32,793 nucleotides of DNA from Xenorhabdus beddingii. GTDB lineage: Bacteria; Pseudomonadota; Gammaproteobacteria; Enterobacterales; Enterobacteriaceae. The DNA lies in assembly GCF_002127545.1 (NCBI RefSeq), contig NZ_MUBK01000031.1, forward strand, positions 1 to 32,793. Direction: 5' to 3'. Of the stretch, positions 24,260-32,230 are shown one piece after another (position 1 is the stretch's first letter; every line of letters begins with the position of its first letter). The notes beneath the pieces are model-generated. The model was not told the origin of the DNA, did not search any database, and saw nothing but the letters and a program-made list of their open reading frames with translations. The position numbers were made by a program, and so were the translations under genes.

Positions 24260-25114
24260 ATGGAACATTTAAAAAGTGGCTTAAGTGCCACCGGACAAAC
24301 TCGCTCTAAATTCAGGATGGGCGATATTACCGCTACGACATTAGACCATATTAATAAATGTGTTATGCCAAAGGGTCTACAAGGCGGTTTTGTTTATGTT
24401 GCTAAATCGAATATTGGATTAGTGAAAGTAGGTAAAACAAGGAATGTCCCCGCACGTATAAAGCAGCTATCCAGCGGTAGCGGGGTGGCCATAACCGATG
24501 TTTTTTGTACCTCAGTAGAACAAAAATACAGTGAAATAGAATCCCGCTCACATTGCCTGTTATCAGCGTATAGCTGCGCTGGGGAATGGTTTTCAGCGGA
24601 TTTTGAAGTAGTCAAACAGGTTGTGCAGCAAGTAGCTAATGAGTTACACGCAAAGCCGATATCTCGTGTTAAACACAATCCATACCATGTTTATTTATGG
24701 ATATGCGCTAATGTGGAGCAGGAGAAACTTGAGTCCGTTTTGCTCGATATTCTATCTGATGAAAGCAAAAACTTTTTGTGTAGTTTAGGCGCTGGAGTTC
24801 CTGCTTATATAGCGAGTTACATTCATGCTTATGGTGCTGTTATTTTACTGAATAACAGTGCTGCTCATGAGATTTACCCTAATGGCTATAGAAATGCTGA
24901 GTTATCGGTAATCGAAGCTGAATGGAAGCAGGTAGGAAGTGAAGGAGAGGTAGAAGAAAGCGATTTAACGGATCACATACTGGATATTAGCAATATATCG
25001 GAATTAAATTCTCAAGCGGAATCATGGCGTAATCAGTCAGTTTCAAAGTATTTTTCTCATTTTCTTAATATTGAAAAACTGGCGTTAGCACAGCGCATGG
25101 AGGCGAACGCATGA
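24260..25114 (+). CDS. GIY-YIG (T5orf172/Mug113-type) domain protein
   Basis: The 284-residue protein has a GIY-YIG nuclease-like domain at about residues 43-115: GGFVYVAKSN, GLVKVGKTRNVPARIKQLSSGSGV, then CxGEWFSAD with the expected acidic residue. The remaining ~170 residues are helical and not recognised. T5orf172 domains are common in phages and satellites, often joined to antirepressor domains; here no such partner is seen. Its role could be DNA cleavage or interference with host or helper, but this is not shown. GGAG nine bases upstream supports the start. It overlaps the next gene by four bases. Confidence 0.78.
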   Translation: MEHLKSGLSATGQTRSKFRMGDITATTLDHINKCVMPKGLQGGFVYVAKSNIGLVKVGKTRNVPARIKQLSSGSGVAITDVFCTSVEQKYSEIESRSHCLLSAYSCAGEWFSADFEVVKQVVQQVANELHAKPISRVKHNPYHVYLWICANVEQEKLESVLLDILSDESKNFLCSLGAGVPAYIASYIHAYGAVILLNNSAAHEIYPNGYRNAELSVIEAEWKQVGSEGEVEESDLTDHILDISNISELNSQAESWRNQSVSKYFSHFLNIEKLALAQRMEANA

Positions 25115-25680
25115 ACGTGAAGTTTTTTGAATCGATAAAAGCGCGCTGTCACCGAAATAGTGATCCTTGTCTCTTTACTTTGTTATCCAACATTGGCTAT
25201 AGTGATTCCGCGCCAGCAAAATCTGGTGTCAGGATTGAGACCCTGAATAAGAACTACACGGCGACACATGACGCGCCAAGCGTCTTTTTTTGTGTCCTAG
25301 CATCACAGCACCTACCATTTAAGGCGGAATTCGCCTATATGTATTCAATGGTGCCGCTAGCGGGGCTACCGAAAGGTAGGCTGGTTTCCGTGTACGCCAG
25401 TAGTCTCAACCCTGTTAGCGTCACCGCCCTTTCAGAGATTGAGACCTCCGGTGGTGACTTCGTAAAAGTTCACACGGAGATCGCAACTATGGCGACTATC
25501 CCTACCCCCACTCATTTCAAATTTGTGTTTCTGAGCATCAAACGTGCAGATTTAGCCGCTACCCCCAGCCGTATAGAGGCTATTGCCTCCGACGAGCAGT
25601 GTGCCCGTTCTGTCCTTTCCCGTGATTTCGTCCTGCTCTTTGCTGGTCGCCTGCCAGTACAGGAGGTGCGCCATGTCTGA
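25111..25680 (+). CDS. Icd-like (cell division inhibitor-like) protein
   Basis: The last ~55 of 189 residues follow the pattern of Icd-like proteins of P1/P4-type elements: HFKFVFLSIKRADLAATPSRIEAIASDEQCARSVLSRDFVLLFAGRLPVQ. The N-terminal ~130 residues are not recognised and make the protein longer than short Icd-like relatives, so a second internal start near the ATG at 25489 is conceivable. Family members are named for inhibition of cell division; the activity is untested here. It overlaps both neighbours (ATGA at 25111; eight bases at 25673). Confidence 0.72.
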   Translation: MNVKFFESIKARCHRNSDPCLFTLLSNIGYSDSAPAKSGVRIETLNKNYTATHDAPSVFFCVLASQHLPFKAEFAYMYSMVPLAGLPKGRLVSVYASSLNPVSVTALSEIETSGGDFVKVHTEIATMATIPTPTHFKFVFLSIKRADLAATPSRIEAIASDEQCARSVLSRDFVLLFAGRLPVQEVRHV

Positions 25681-25921
25681 TCGTTCATTAGCAACTCTCT
25701 ATGCGCAACCCGCCGATGTGTTAGAGCCTGTTTCGGCATTTCTTAAGGCCGTGGAGTACCTGCGCTTAGATCCCGAAGCAAGGGATATAGAGGCCGATTT
25801 GCTGGCTTATGCGCAACAACTCTTACAACTGCATACCGATAATGCCAAAAGCGCTAACTGGACGGCTGAGGCTGAACCTCGCGTTAACCATGCTAATGCT
25901 AATGAGGTGCAATATGTTTGA
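25673..25921 (+). CDS. Hypothetical acidic protein, 82 residues
   Basis: A textbook ribosome site (AGGAGG at 25661-25666) lies six bases before the ATG at 25673, so the longer open frame from 25583 is not used. The protein is helical and acidic (VLEPVSAFLKAVEYLRLDPEARDIEADLLAYAQQLLQL). It overlaps the genes on both sides by eight bases. Not recognised. Confidence 0.75.
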   Translation: MSDRSLATLYAQPADVLEPVSAFLKAVEYLRLDPEARDIEADLLAYAQQLLQLHTDNAKSANWTAEAEPRVNHANANEVQYV

Positions 25922-26483
25922 TAAATACCGTTCTGTCACTGAAAACGGCATTGTGACGCTTTACTACAAGCCAGAAGAAAGGGGTGAAGAAGAGATCGTT
26001 ATTTCCCTGCCCGCAACCTCCATTGTAGACCGAGCCGATAGAGGCGATTGGGACGAGCAAAACGCTTTAGCTTTTCAGCTACTCATGGCGTGGCTGAAAA
26101 CGCTTCCCACTGGGCAACCTATAGATGATATTCGCTTCTTCCGTTGGATAGTGGCGCATGTATGGGTTAAAGAGCAAAAGGAAAAGCATCACGGTAAAGC
26201 GATCTTCAAGCTGGAAAATTCCTCGGTTGTCTTCCCGCTTTTCTTATCCACTGAGCGTTCAGCACTGGCGAATAACATTGAAGGGGCGCTGATTGCGCGA
26301 TTTGGTCATGAGCAAGGGATAAAAAACGCCGTTATTTTCTACCAGCAAATGCTGGTGGGTTCCCCTGGTCAAGGGTTGTCACTGTCTGACTTTGGTAAAC
26401 ACGTACTTACTGAGCTACATCGTGGCTTTATTGAAGAGGGCATACCTCAAATGGCGTTCAATAAGCCGGAGGTTTTTCACTGA
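25914..26483 (+). CDS. Hypothetical satellite operon protein, 189 residues
   Basis: The ATG at 25914 follows GAGG at the usual distance and overlaps the previous stop (ATGTTTGA). The sequence is globular and soluble, with a basic stretch (WVKEQKEKHHGKAIFKL) and a helical C-terminus. Not recognised. Its position in the operon that ends with the primase-helicase suggests a replication or regulatory accessory role. Confidence 0.75.
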   Translation: MFDKYRSVTENGIVTLYYKPEERGEEEIVISLPATSIVDRADRGDWDEQNALAFQLLMAWLKTLPTGQPIDDIRFFRWIVAHVWVKEQKEKHHGKAIFKLENSSVVFPLFLSTERSALANNIEGALIARFGHEQGIKNAVIFYQQMLVGSPGQGLSLSDFGKHVLTELHRGFIEEGIPQMAFNKPEVFH

Positions 26484-26584
26484 TGAACAAATTTATCACT
26501 CAATCCACCGGCTTTAAGGCTGAAACAATTAATGGTTGTAATACTCGGCAGAACGGCAATACAGGGGGAGCTGACCATGCGTAA
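26483..26584 (+). CDS. Small hypothetical protein, 33 residues
   Basis: The ATG at 26483 shares its A with the previous stop (TGATG) and the frame ends at the TAA at 26582-26584, overlapping the next start by eight bases (ATGCGTAA). GGAGG lies about 11 bases upstream. Translation would bridge two neighbouring genes. Sequence MNKFITQSTGFKAETINGC... is not recognised. Confidence 0.5.
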   Translation: MNKFITQSTGFKAETINGCNTRQNGNTGGADHA

Positions 26585-27038
26585 ATCTAAAGAAACAAAT
26601 AAACCACTGAATAAAAAGTTAAAAGACTTTTCCGATTCAATAGCGGCCAACGCCGCACATTTGCCCCCAATGGCAAGATCCGATTTGGCATGGTTCGCCA
26701 AGAATACCCGTTGTCGTTATTACCTGCGCGATACGTTCCCCGGTGAGTATAACCCCGAAGAAATATCTGGAGCGCATCACTGGTATACGCTGGTCAACCT
26801 GCGAATTGACCAAAATCCCCTGATGTATACCTCCAGCGATGGCGGTAAAACAGGCCGTTCGGCACACATGGTACAGGTAGGGCATATTCCTATCACTTTC
26901 TCGCCTGCTGATAGTGATTTTATTGCTTCGCTCTTTGCAGACCAGACCACAAAAAAGAACCAAACAATCTTGAGCTTACTGTGGGCTGACGGGCTGGAAA
27001 AAATGGGCGTACAAGATAAGTGGGGAGTTGAACAATAA
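26577..27038 (+). CDS. Hypothetical protein, 153 residues
   Basis: The ATG at 26577 is preferred over the upstream start at 26532, because GGGGGAG lies seven bases before it and the eight-base overlap fits the operon pattern. The N-terminus is basic (MRKSKETNKPLNKKLKDF). The rest is globular (LAWFAKNTRCRYYLRDTFPGEY, HHWYTLVNLRIDQNPLMYTS). The stop shares a base with the primase-helicase start (TAATG). Not recognised; probably a replication partner by position. Confidence 0.75.
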   Translation: MRKSKETNKPLNKKLKDFSDSIAANAAHLPPMARSDLAWFAKNTRCRYYLRDTFPGEYNPEEISGAHHWYTLVNLRIDQNPLMYTSSDGGKTGRSAHMVQVGHIPITFSPADSDFIASLFADQTTKKNQTILSLLWADGLEKMGVQDKWGVEQ

Positions 27039-29437
27039 TGGCAGTACAATTTTTATTAGCGCGGGGTAATACCAATGCCCCCGCACTTGTGGCAAAAAGT
27101 AGCTTTTTAGAGTTCAGTCAGGTCATTTTATCTAAACGGGCAGAAATAGCCATAGTGCCCGGCATGAATGGCAAAGCGCGTAACGAAGAGAAGAAAAAGC
27201 TGTTCTGGTTCGCTCCACCAACCAAGCAAAAGGGGATGCCTCGCAGAGTGGGTAACATGGCGGCTTGTGCTTTTGGCTGTGCTGATATCGATGAAAGCAC
27301 CCCCAATGCAGCAGCGGCGCTAATGTCAGTATTAACGCGGTATTCAATGCTGATGTACCACACAGCCAGCAGCACCCCAGAGAACCCCCGCATTCGCTTG
27401 GTGTGTGAGTATTCCCGCTTGGTTGAACCGGATGAACGCCGGGCAATAGGTACGGCGTTTGAAAGCGCACTGATGCGGGAAGCCGGTTTTACTTTTGAGG
27501 GTATCAAAGGAGAAAAAGCTCGTTGGGCTAAAGAGGCTGATTATCTTGTCTTTGACCGGAGCGTATACGGCGCACAAAGTTATCTGTATTGCCCTCATAT
27601 TGGAGCAGAAAGCAACATTTATCAGGGCGAGGTTATTGATGTTGATCTCTTACCTTTGCCCGTTGCAGAACCTCAAAGCGATACGGCCACCAGCAAAAAA
27701 GTATCTCAACAAGCTGATGAGGTTGATTTTAGCGAGCTAGAACTTATCGACGAACATATTATATCTGATTTACGTAGTGCCTTATGGCACCCTGAGATGT
27801 TGAAACAGGCATATGATAATAAAGCATGGTCAAATAACGGCTATCGTCTCGCGTCGCTGAAAGGAACGGAACACGAAGACGAAGCTCGACAGTTATTTAT
27901 TGATTGGTCTGTCACGGCTCAAGACGCTTATCCCGATGAAGATCTTCATGTTGTGGCCGCGCATAAATGGGATAACTATCTGCATGCCAATAACTCCAGT
28001 TATCGCGGTATTTTCAGTGAGGCACAAAAGCTTGGCTGGAAAAATCCCGGTGCTTTGCGTATTAAGGCTCAGGGTATCGGAGATATGGCAGCGAGTACAC
28101 GGGGTGAATTGCTGGCGGAGCATTATGGCCTTATTCGGATGAAATCCGAAGATAGTGTATTCGCGTACTATTATAACGGGCAGGTGTGGGAATATGTGCC
28201 TGATGCGGCCTTAGAACGCCAGATGGCGAAGATGTTCACTGAAAACAACGCGACATTCAGCCCACGTGCGGTATCCAGTGCCATTGGTGCAATGAAATTG
28301 CAGATCCCCATTATGGGCGAGGCTTCACGCTATTTGATTGGTTTTGCCAACGGTGTTTACGACCTTGAAACTCAGGCATTCAGGGGACATACACCTGACG
28401 ATTGGATCACCAATCATAATGGCGTGGAATTTACCGATCCTCTTCCGGGTGAAAACTTCAAAGACCATGCACCGAACTTCTATAAATGGCTTTCACAGAG
28501 TGCCGGTGATAATGCTCAGTTTATGAAGCGTATCAAAGCTGCGCTATTTATGGTGCTGGCTAATCGCTACGATTGGCAGCTTTTCCTTGAGGTTACCGGA
28601 CTGGGGGGAAGCGGGAAAAGCGTCTTTACAGGTATTGCGACTTTATTAGCGGGAAGCCATAACGCCGCAAGCGGAAGCGTCAAAGATCTGGATGCCCCCC
28701 GCGAACGGGATTCGTTTGTAGGAAAGAGCTTGATTATCTTGCCAGACCAGCCCCGTTACGTAGGCGACGGCTCTGGCATTAAAGCGATTACTGGGGGCGA
28801 CTCAGTGAAAGTAGATCCGAAGCATATCAGGCCATTTGAAACTGTCATTCAGGCGGTGATTATGGCAACAAACAATGAACCCATGCACTTTACTGAACGT
28901 CAGGGCGGAATAGCCAGACGGCGTGTCATTTTCCCATTCAATAATCAGGTGAAAGAAAATGAACAAGACCCGAAGCTATTAGAGAAGATAAAAGCTGAAT
29001 TGCCAGTTATTGTACGCTGTTTGCTGGTGGACTTTGCTAAACCAGAACGGGCAAAAAAGCTTTTGATTGAACAGCGACAATCACCGGAAGCATTGCGGGT
29101 GAAGAATACCAGCGACCCGCTGTATGGTTTCTGTAGTTATCTGAAAGCGTTAATCGATGCGACCGGAATGTATATGGGCGTCAATAAACCGCCGTTCTTC
29201 CCAGACAAGTATCTTTACCATGCGTATATATCCTATATGGAGGCTCACGGTCACAAGAACTTGCTGAACTTAACCCGTTTCGGGGCACAGCTACCGGAAA
29301 TTCTTAAAGAGGTAGGGATAAACCTACAGAAAGTTAGAAAGATTTCAGGGTATCAATACAATGTCGTGCTTACCAATGAAGCTAAAGATTGGCTTGAGGT
29401 GTACTTTGATAAAGAAGATTTAAGTATCCTTGGTTAG
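27038..29437 (+). CDS. Primase-helicase (AEP-like primase, D5_N, SF3 helicase)
   Basis: The 799-residue replication protein corresponds in role to P4 alpha. The N-terminal ~200 residues look like an archaeo-eukaryotic primase domain: acidic pair D83-I-D85 and the YHTASSTPENPRIRLV block (H108). P4 alpha's own primase has a different, zinc-finger-type sequence. A D5_N-like region precedes the superfamily 3 helicase. Its Walker A is GLGGSGKS at residues 521-528, followed by SLIILPDQPR and the sensor motif VIMATNNEP. It would unwind and prime the element's origin, probably the repeats at 29514-29613. GGGGAG lies ten bases before the ATG. Confidence 0.9.
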   Translation: MAVQFLLARGNTNAPALVAKSSFLEFSQVILSKRAEIAIVPGMNGKARNEEKKKLFWFAPPTKQKGMPRRVGNMAACAFGCADIDESTPNAAAALMSVLTRYSMLMYHTASSTPENPRIRLVCEYSRLVEPDERRAIGTAFESALMREAGFTFEGIKGEKARWAKEADYLVFDRSVYGAQSYLYCPHIGAESNIYQGEVIDVDLLPLPVAEPQSDTATSKKVSQQADEVDFSELELIDEHIISDLRSALWHPEMLKQAYDNKAWSNNGYRLASLKGTEHEDEARQLFIDWSVTAQDAYPDEDLHVVAAHKWDNYLHANNSSYRGIFSEAQKLGWKNPGALRIKAQGIGDMAASTRGELLAEHYGLIRMKSEDSVFAYYYNGQVWEYVPDAALERQMAKMFTENNATFSPRAVSSAIGAMKLQIPIMGEASRYLIGFANGVYDLETQAFRGHTPDDWITNHNGVEFTDPLPGENFKDHAPNFYKWLSQSAGDNAQFMKRIKAALFMVLANRYDWQLFLEVTGLGGSGKSVFTGIATLLAGSHNAASGSVKDLDAPRERDSFVGKSLIILPDQPRYVGDGSGIKAITGGDSVKVDPKHIRPFETVIQAVIMATNNEPMHFTERQGGIARRRVIFPFNNQVKENEQDPKLLEKIKAELPVIVRCLLVDFAKPERAKKLLIEQRQSPEALRVKNTSDPLYGFCSYLKALIDATGMYMGVNKPPFFPDKYLYHAYISYMEAHGHKNLLNLTRFGAQLPEILKEVGINLQKVRKISGYQYNVVLTNEAKDWLEVYFDKEDLSILG

Positions 29438-29469
29438 CGTAGTGAGTAGTACGTTTTACCAACGACATA

Positions 29470-29494
29470 AAAGCCTCTAAGTTAGAGGCTTTTT
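29470..29494 (+). terminator. Intrinsic terminator of the satellite operon
   Basis: AAAGCCTCT (29470-29478) pairs with AGAGGCTTT (29484-29492) and is followed by more T. It lies 33 bp after the primase-helicase stop. Confidence 0.8.
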
Positions 29495-29513
29495 GTTCAT
29501 TTAGTAGTCTTTT

Positions 29514-29613
29514 TATGTACGGTATGTAGGGTATGTATAGCCACCCGTACATGATATTAATAGCTGTATTTCAATTAGTTATATCATATTTTGGCGTTTT
29601 GTAGAGTATGTAC
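29514..29613. repeat. TATGTA iteron-like repeats (candidate replication origin)
   Basis: TATGTA occurs at 29514, 29523 (in GTATGTAGG), 29532 (in GTATGTATA) and 29607 (in GTATGTACA). An inverted ATGTAC lies at 29547-29552. Most copies sit in 40 bp of AT-rich DNA just after the primase-helicase gene and its terminator. In P4 the cis-replication region with alpha-binding repeats lies next to alpha, so this is the best origin candidate. Confidence 0.55.
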
Positions 29614-29619
29614 AGTTAA

Positions 29620-29814
29620 GACAAAGTTAGCTGGTTTTCCGGTATATTTTTTAATTCCACCAGCGACATATATAATTAAAATTAACTTATTTTCTAATGA
29701 AATAAAAAATATAACTATTGTTTAAGTTGCAGTTAAAAATGTGTTACTGGAGTTGTATATCAATGCTCAACATAGTTAATCTTTTTTCGACGATAAAAAG
29801 GGCAAAAATGCACG
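29620..29814. other. AT-rich right end of the element
   Basis: No gene or clear structure is visible between the iteron-like repeats and the TGGGGGAAC copies. Confidence 0.4.
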
Positions 29815-29835
29815 TGGGGGAACAAATGGGGGAAC
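29815..29835 (+). repeat. TGGGGGAAC pair beside attR
   Basis: Two copies, at 29815-29823 and 29827-29835, match the motif found next to attL at 15813-15821. Both sets lie inside the element, as expected for integrase arm sites. Confidence 0.5.
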
Positions 29836-29886
29836 GGAAAATAAATAAAATTTATTTTACTTTTAATATCAGTAAATTATGTTGAT

Positions 29887-29913
29887 GTTCGAGTCCGGCC
29901 TTCGCACCATCTA
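29887..29913 (+). repeat. attR: displaced tRNA-Leu 3' end
   Basis: The sequence matches the attL copy except for one missing G in the acceptor arm (CTTCGCACC instead of CTTCGGCACC). It is followed at once by a terminator that fits the original end of the leuX transcript. Confidence 0.9.
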
Positions 29914-29917
29914 AATT

Positions 29918-29948
29918 AAGACGCTAATCAAAAGAAGCGTCTTTTTTT
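29918..29948 (+). terminator. Original leuX terminator, displaced by the element
   Basis: AAGACGCT (29918-29925) pairs with AGCGTCTT (29936-29943) and runs into seven T residues. It begins five bases after attR, the usual place for a tRNA terminator, and is now 14 kb from leuX. Confidence 0.75.
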
Positions 29949-30173
29949 ATGTCTGAAATTCACGTTTTGCAAAGCTTTTCATAAAATTCTAGTCAGCGAC
30001 AACGCCATTTTAAGTTTACTCACTCAACGTGCTGTATGAGCATAGATGCGGTGATCTACAACCAAATTGAGTCCCTATTTTTACATGTGAAAAACTGATC
30101 GCCTTATTACTGTAAGTGATTTTTGCTTCCATACGGATAACAATAAGTGTGTCTATGATGACTGGGGTATGTG
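29949..30173. other. Intergenic stretch right of the element
   Basis: No gene or clear structure is seen; it must hold the promoter of the following kinase-like gene if that gene is expressed. Confidence 0.4.
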
Positions 30174-30701
30174 ATGAAACTTTCGGATTTAGGAAATAGA
30201 ATTTGTATTATGGGGCCTTCGAACAGCGGTAAATCTACGCTTGCGAATGCAATCTCAAGAAAATGTAACCTGAAAGCGACTCATCTGGATCAGCTTTTTC
30301 ATTTACCAAATACAAACTGGCAAGAACGTCCGGTAGATGAGTTTATTTTATTGCATGACATGGCAATAAAAGAGGAGAGCTGGATCATAGATGGAAACTA
30401 TAGAAAATATCTATCACAGCGTCTGTCCAGAGCGACAGGGGTCATTTTATTAGATATCTCAACACCCGCAAGCCTGCTACGCTATGTCAATAGAACGCTA
30501 TTCCAACGTAACCGTTGCGGTGCTCTGGAAGGGAGTAAAGACAGCATCACATGGAAAATGATCCATCATATTTCTGTTGTCACCCCCAAAAGCCGAAAAC
30601 GTTACGCGGAAAAGTTCGAACAATTAACCCTGCCCAAGATCAAGCTCACATCGATTAAACAAATTAAGCAACAATTTGATGAATGGGAGCTTATGCGGTA
30701 G
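30174..30701 (+). CDS. Adenylate kinase-like P-loop protein (FlaR/topology modulation type)
   Basis: The 175-residue P-loop protein has Walker A GPSNSGKST at residues 14-22. It then shows HLDQLFHLPNTNWQERP and WIIDGNYRKYL, and a lid-like basic region (RYVNRTLFQRNRCGALEGSKDSI). This is the pattern of small kinase-like proteins often annotated as DNA topology modulation protein FlaR; the true substrate of the group is uncertain. The ATG at 30174 is chosen over the GTG at 30171, with GGGG at a suitable distance. It is the first gene outside the element. Confidence 0.8.
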   Translation: MKLSDLGNRICIMGPSNSGKSTLANAISRKCNLKATHLDQLFHLPNTNWQERPVDEFILLHDMAIKEESWIIDGNYRKYLSQRLSRATGVILLDISTPASLLRYVNRTLFQRNRCGALEGSKDSITWKMIHHISVVTPKSRKRYAEKFEQLTLPKIKLTSIKQIKQQFDEWELMR

Positions 30702-30877
30702 CTATTACAGGTAATAGATCTCAAATATATCATCTGTTATAAGTTTATTTTAGAAATTTAGGTATTTTAAACAATCCCAGTTAAAAATGAATTTAAGATA
30801 TTTTTTATGTAAAAAACTTACAGTTATCTTCTGGAGTTTAGGGTGATTGGGAATAACACAAAATAAAAAGGACAATT

Positions 30878-32230
30878 ATGGCATCAGAATATTTTTTATT
30901 ACGCCAAATTGAGCAGATAATTACTGCGTCTCATTTAGCTGAGTATAACTGGCTCAAAGCCAACAAAGAAGATAAGGTAGCTCGATTAAAATGGTTAACT
31001 CGACACCATGACGGCCAAATTAGACAAAGAGCCGTTTTGTGTCTTGGAGCTATGCGTGAAAGTTCAGCATTACCTGAATTTATTGAACGGGCGAATGATT
31101 GGGCTGAACCTATAAGGCGGTCAGCCCGTCAATGTATCAGGAAATTTTTGCTCTCTGAGTATGTTGATAATCTAGTAAAAGTTTTACCTGCATTTTGGAA
31201 GTTACTGGATTGCCAGCGTGATCAACATCAGAAATTGGTGGATGATATTTTGGAATTTCTGGCAAAACCAGAGAATCGTAGTGCGTTGTTTAACGGCTTG
31301 CAATCAAGTGATAAATCTGTAGCGCGTTGTTCTCTGCATGTATTGAATGAACGTGAATTATTTCCACCGATGGAAGTTTTGAGACGTGCTATAGAGCATA
31401 CCGATCCTATGGTTAGGTTAAGGTCAGTACGGTATCAACTAAATAAATCCGATCTTACTGATATGGAAATTTTCCAGCGTTTTCTGAAAGATCCATTTGT
31501 ACCTATTAAGCAAGCCACGTTGCAGTATGCTATTGATTATTCCATTGATATTCCTCATTCAACGTTAGTATTACTGTCATTTGACAGCAACGCATTGGTT
31601 CGACAGAGGACTCTAAGACTGTTGGCAGCTAGGAATATTGATCCAACAAATATCTATCTTGAGGCTTTGCAAAGCCCTAAGGCTACAGCCCCGAAAAAAC
31701 GGGTTGCTTTATTAGGATTGGATGAACTGAAACATCCAGATGTAGTTGATTGGGCTACTCTCTGTTTGGATCGTCGCCATCCGGGGATCTATATGGGGGC
31801 ATTACAGGTTTTGATGCAGCACTGCGGAAATACGGTACAGAGCATTTTACTTGAGGCTTTTACTCATCCATCTGCCAAAGTAGGGAAATTCGCTTTGAAA
31901 TTACGGGATAGGCATAAGGTATTTCTTACTCTAACTGATGTACAGTACTGTATGAATAACACTCAATCAATAAAAGGGTGGAGATTGTGTTTTTCTCTGG
32001 CGAGTAGATTAAATAAATGGGATTGGTTGATATTTCTTTTTTCCAATATTAAACAGGATAATGGCCAATTATCTAATGAATATCTAGAATATTGGATTAA
32101 TCAATTTAACTGTTCAGGAATAGAGCCCTCGGAGAAACAAAAGACGAGGCTACTTTTTTTATGGAATGATATTTACCATTTTATCAACCGTTCTAAACGA
32201 GAAATGAAGTGTTTTCTATCGTTATTATAG
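30878..32230 (+). CDS. HEAT-repeat-like protein
   Basis: The 450-residue, almost entirely helical protein has repeated two-helix units of HEAT type, for example residues about 45-90 (DGQIRQRAVLCLGAMRESSALPEFI...PIRRSARQCIRKFL) and further units with D-P-M/F-V-R/P-I-R/K signatures (TDPMVRLRSVRYQL, KDPFVPIKQATLQYA, SNALVRQRTLRLLAAR). Such scaffolds bind other proteins. No catalytic motif, signal or membrane segment is visible. AGGA six bases before the ATG supports the start. The partner is unknown; the gene is AT-rich and may be an accessory gene. Confidence 0.8.
   Translation: MASEYFLLRQIEQIITASHLAEYNWLKANKEDKVARLKWLTRHHDGQIRQRAVLCLGAMRESSALPEFIERANDWAEPIRRSARQCIRKFLLSEYVDNLVKVLPAFWKLLDCQRDQHQKLVDDILEFLAKPENRSALFNGLQSSDKSVARCSLHVLNERELFPPMEVLRRAIEHTDPMVRLRSVRYQLNKSDLTDMEIFQRFLKDPFVPIKQATLQYAIDYSIDIPHSTLVLLSFDSNALVRQRTLRLLAARNIDPTNIYLEALQSPKATAPKKRVALLGLDELKHPDVVDWATLCLDRRHPGIYMGALQVLMQHCGNTVQSILLEAFTHPSAKVGKFALKLRDRHKVFLTLTDVQYCMNNTQSIKGWRLCFSLASRLNKWDWLIFLFSNIKQDNGQLSNEYLEYWINQFNCSGIEPSEKQKTRLLFLWNDIYHFINRSKREMKCFLSLL

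Larger units (their letters stand above)
15666..29913. mobile_element. P4-like integrative element (probable phage satellite) at leuX
   Basis: The 14.2-kb element is bounded by direct repeats of the tRNA-Leu 3' end. It has a P4-type integrase next to the tRNA, an AlpA regulator, an Icd-like gene, and a primase-helicase near the other end followed by iteron-like repeats. These parts and their order are those of P4-like satellites. No portal, capsid, terminase, Sid, Psu or Delta homologue was recognised. It differs from the P4 plan in carrying a tape-measure-like gene and a lambdoid Q antiterminator. The integrase and primase-helicase appear intact, so mobility is plausible, but no helper phage can be named. 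Confidence 0.88.
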
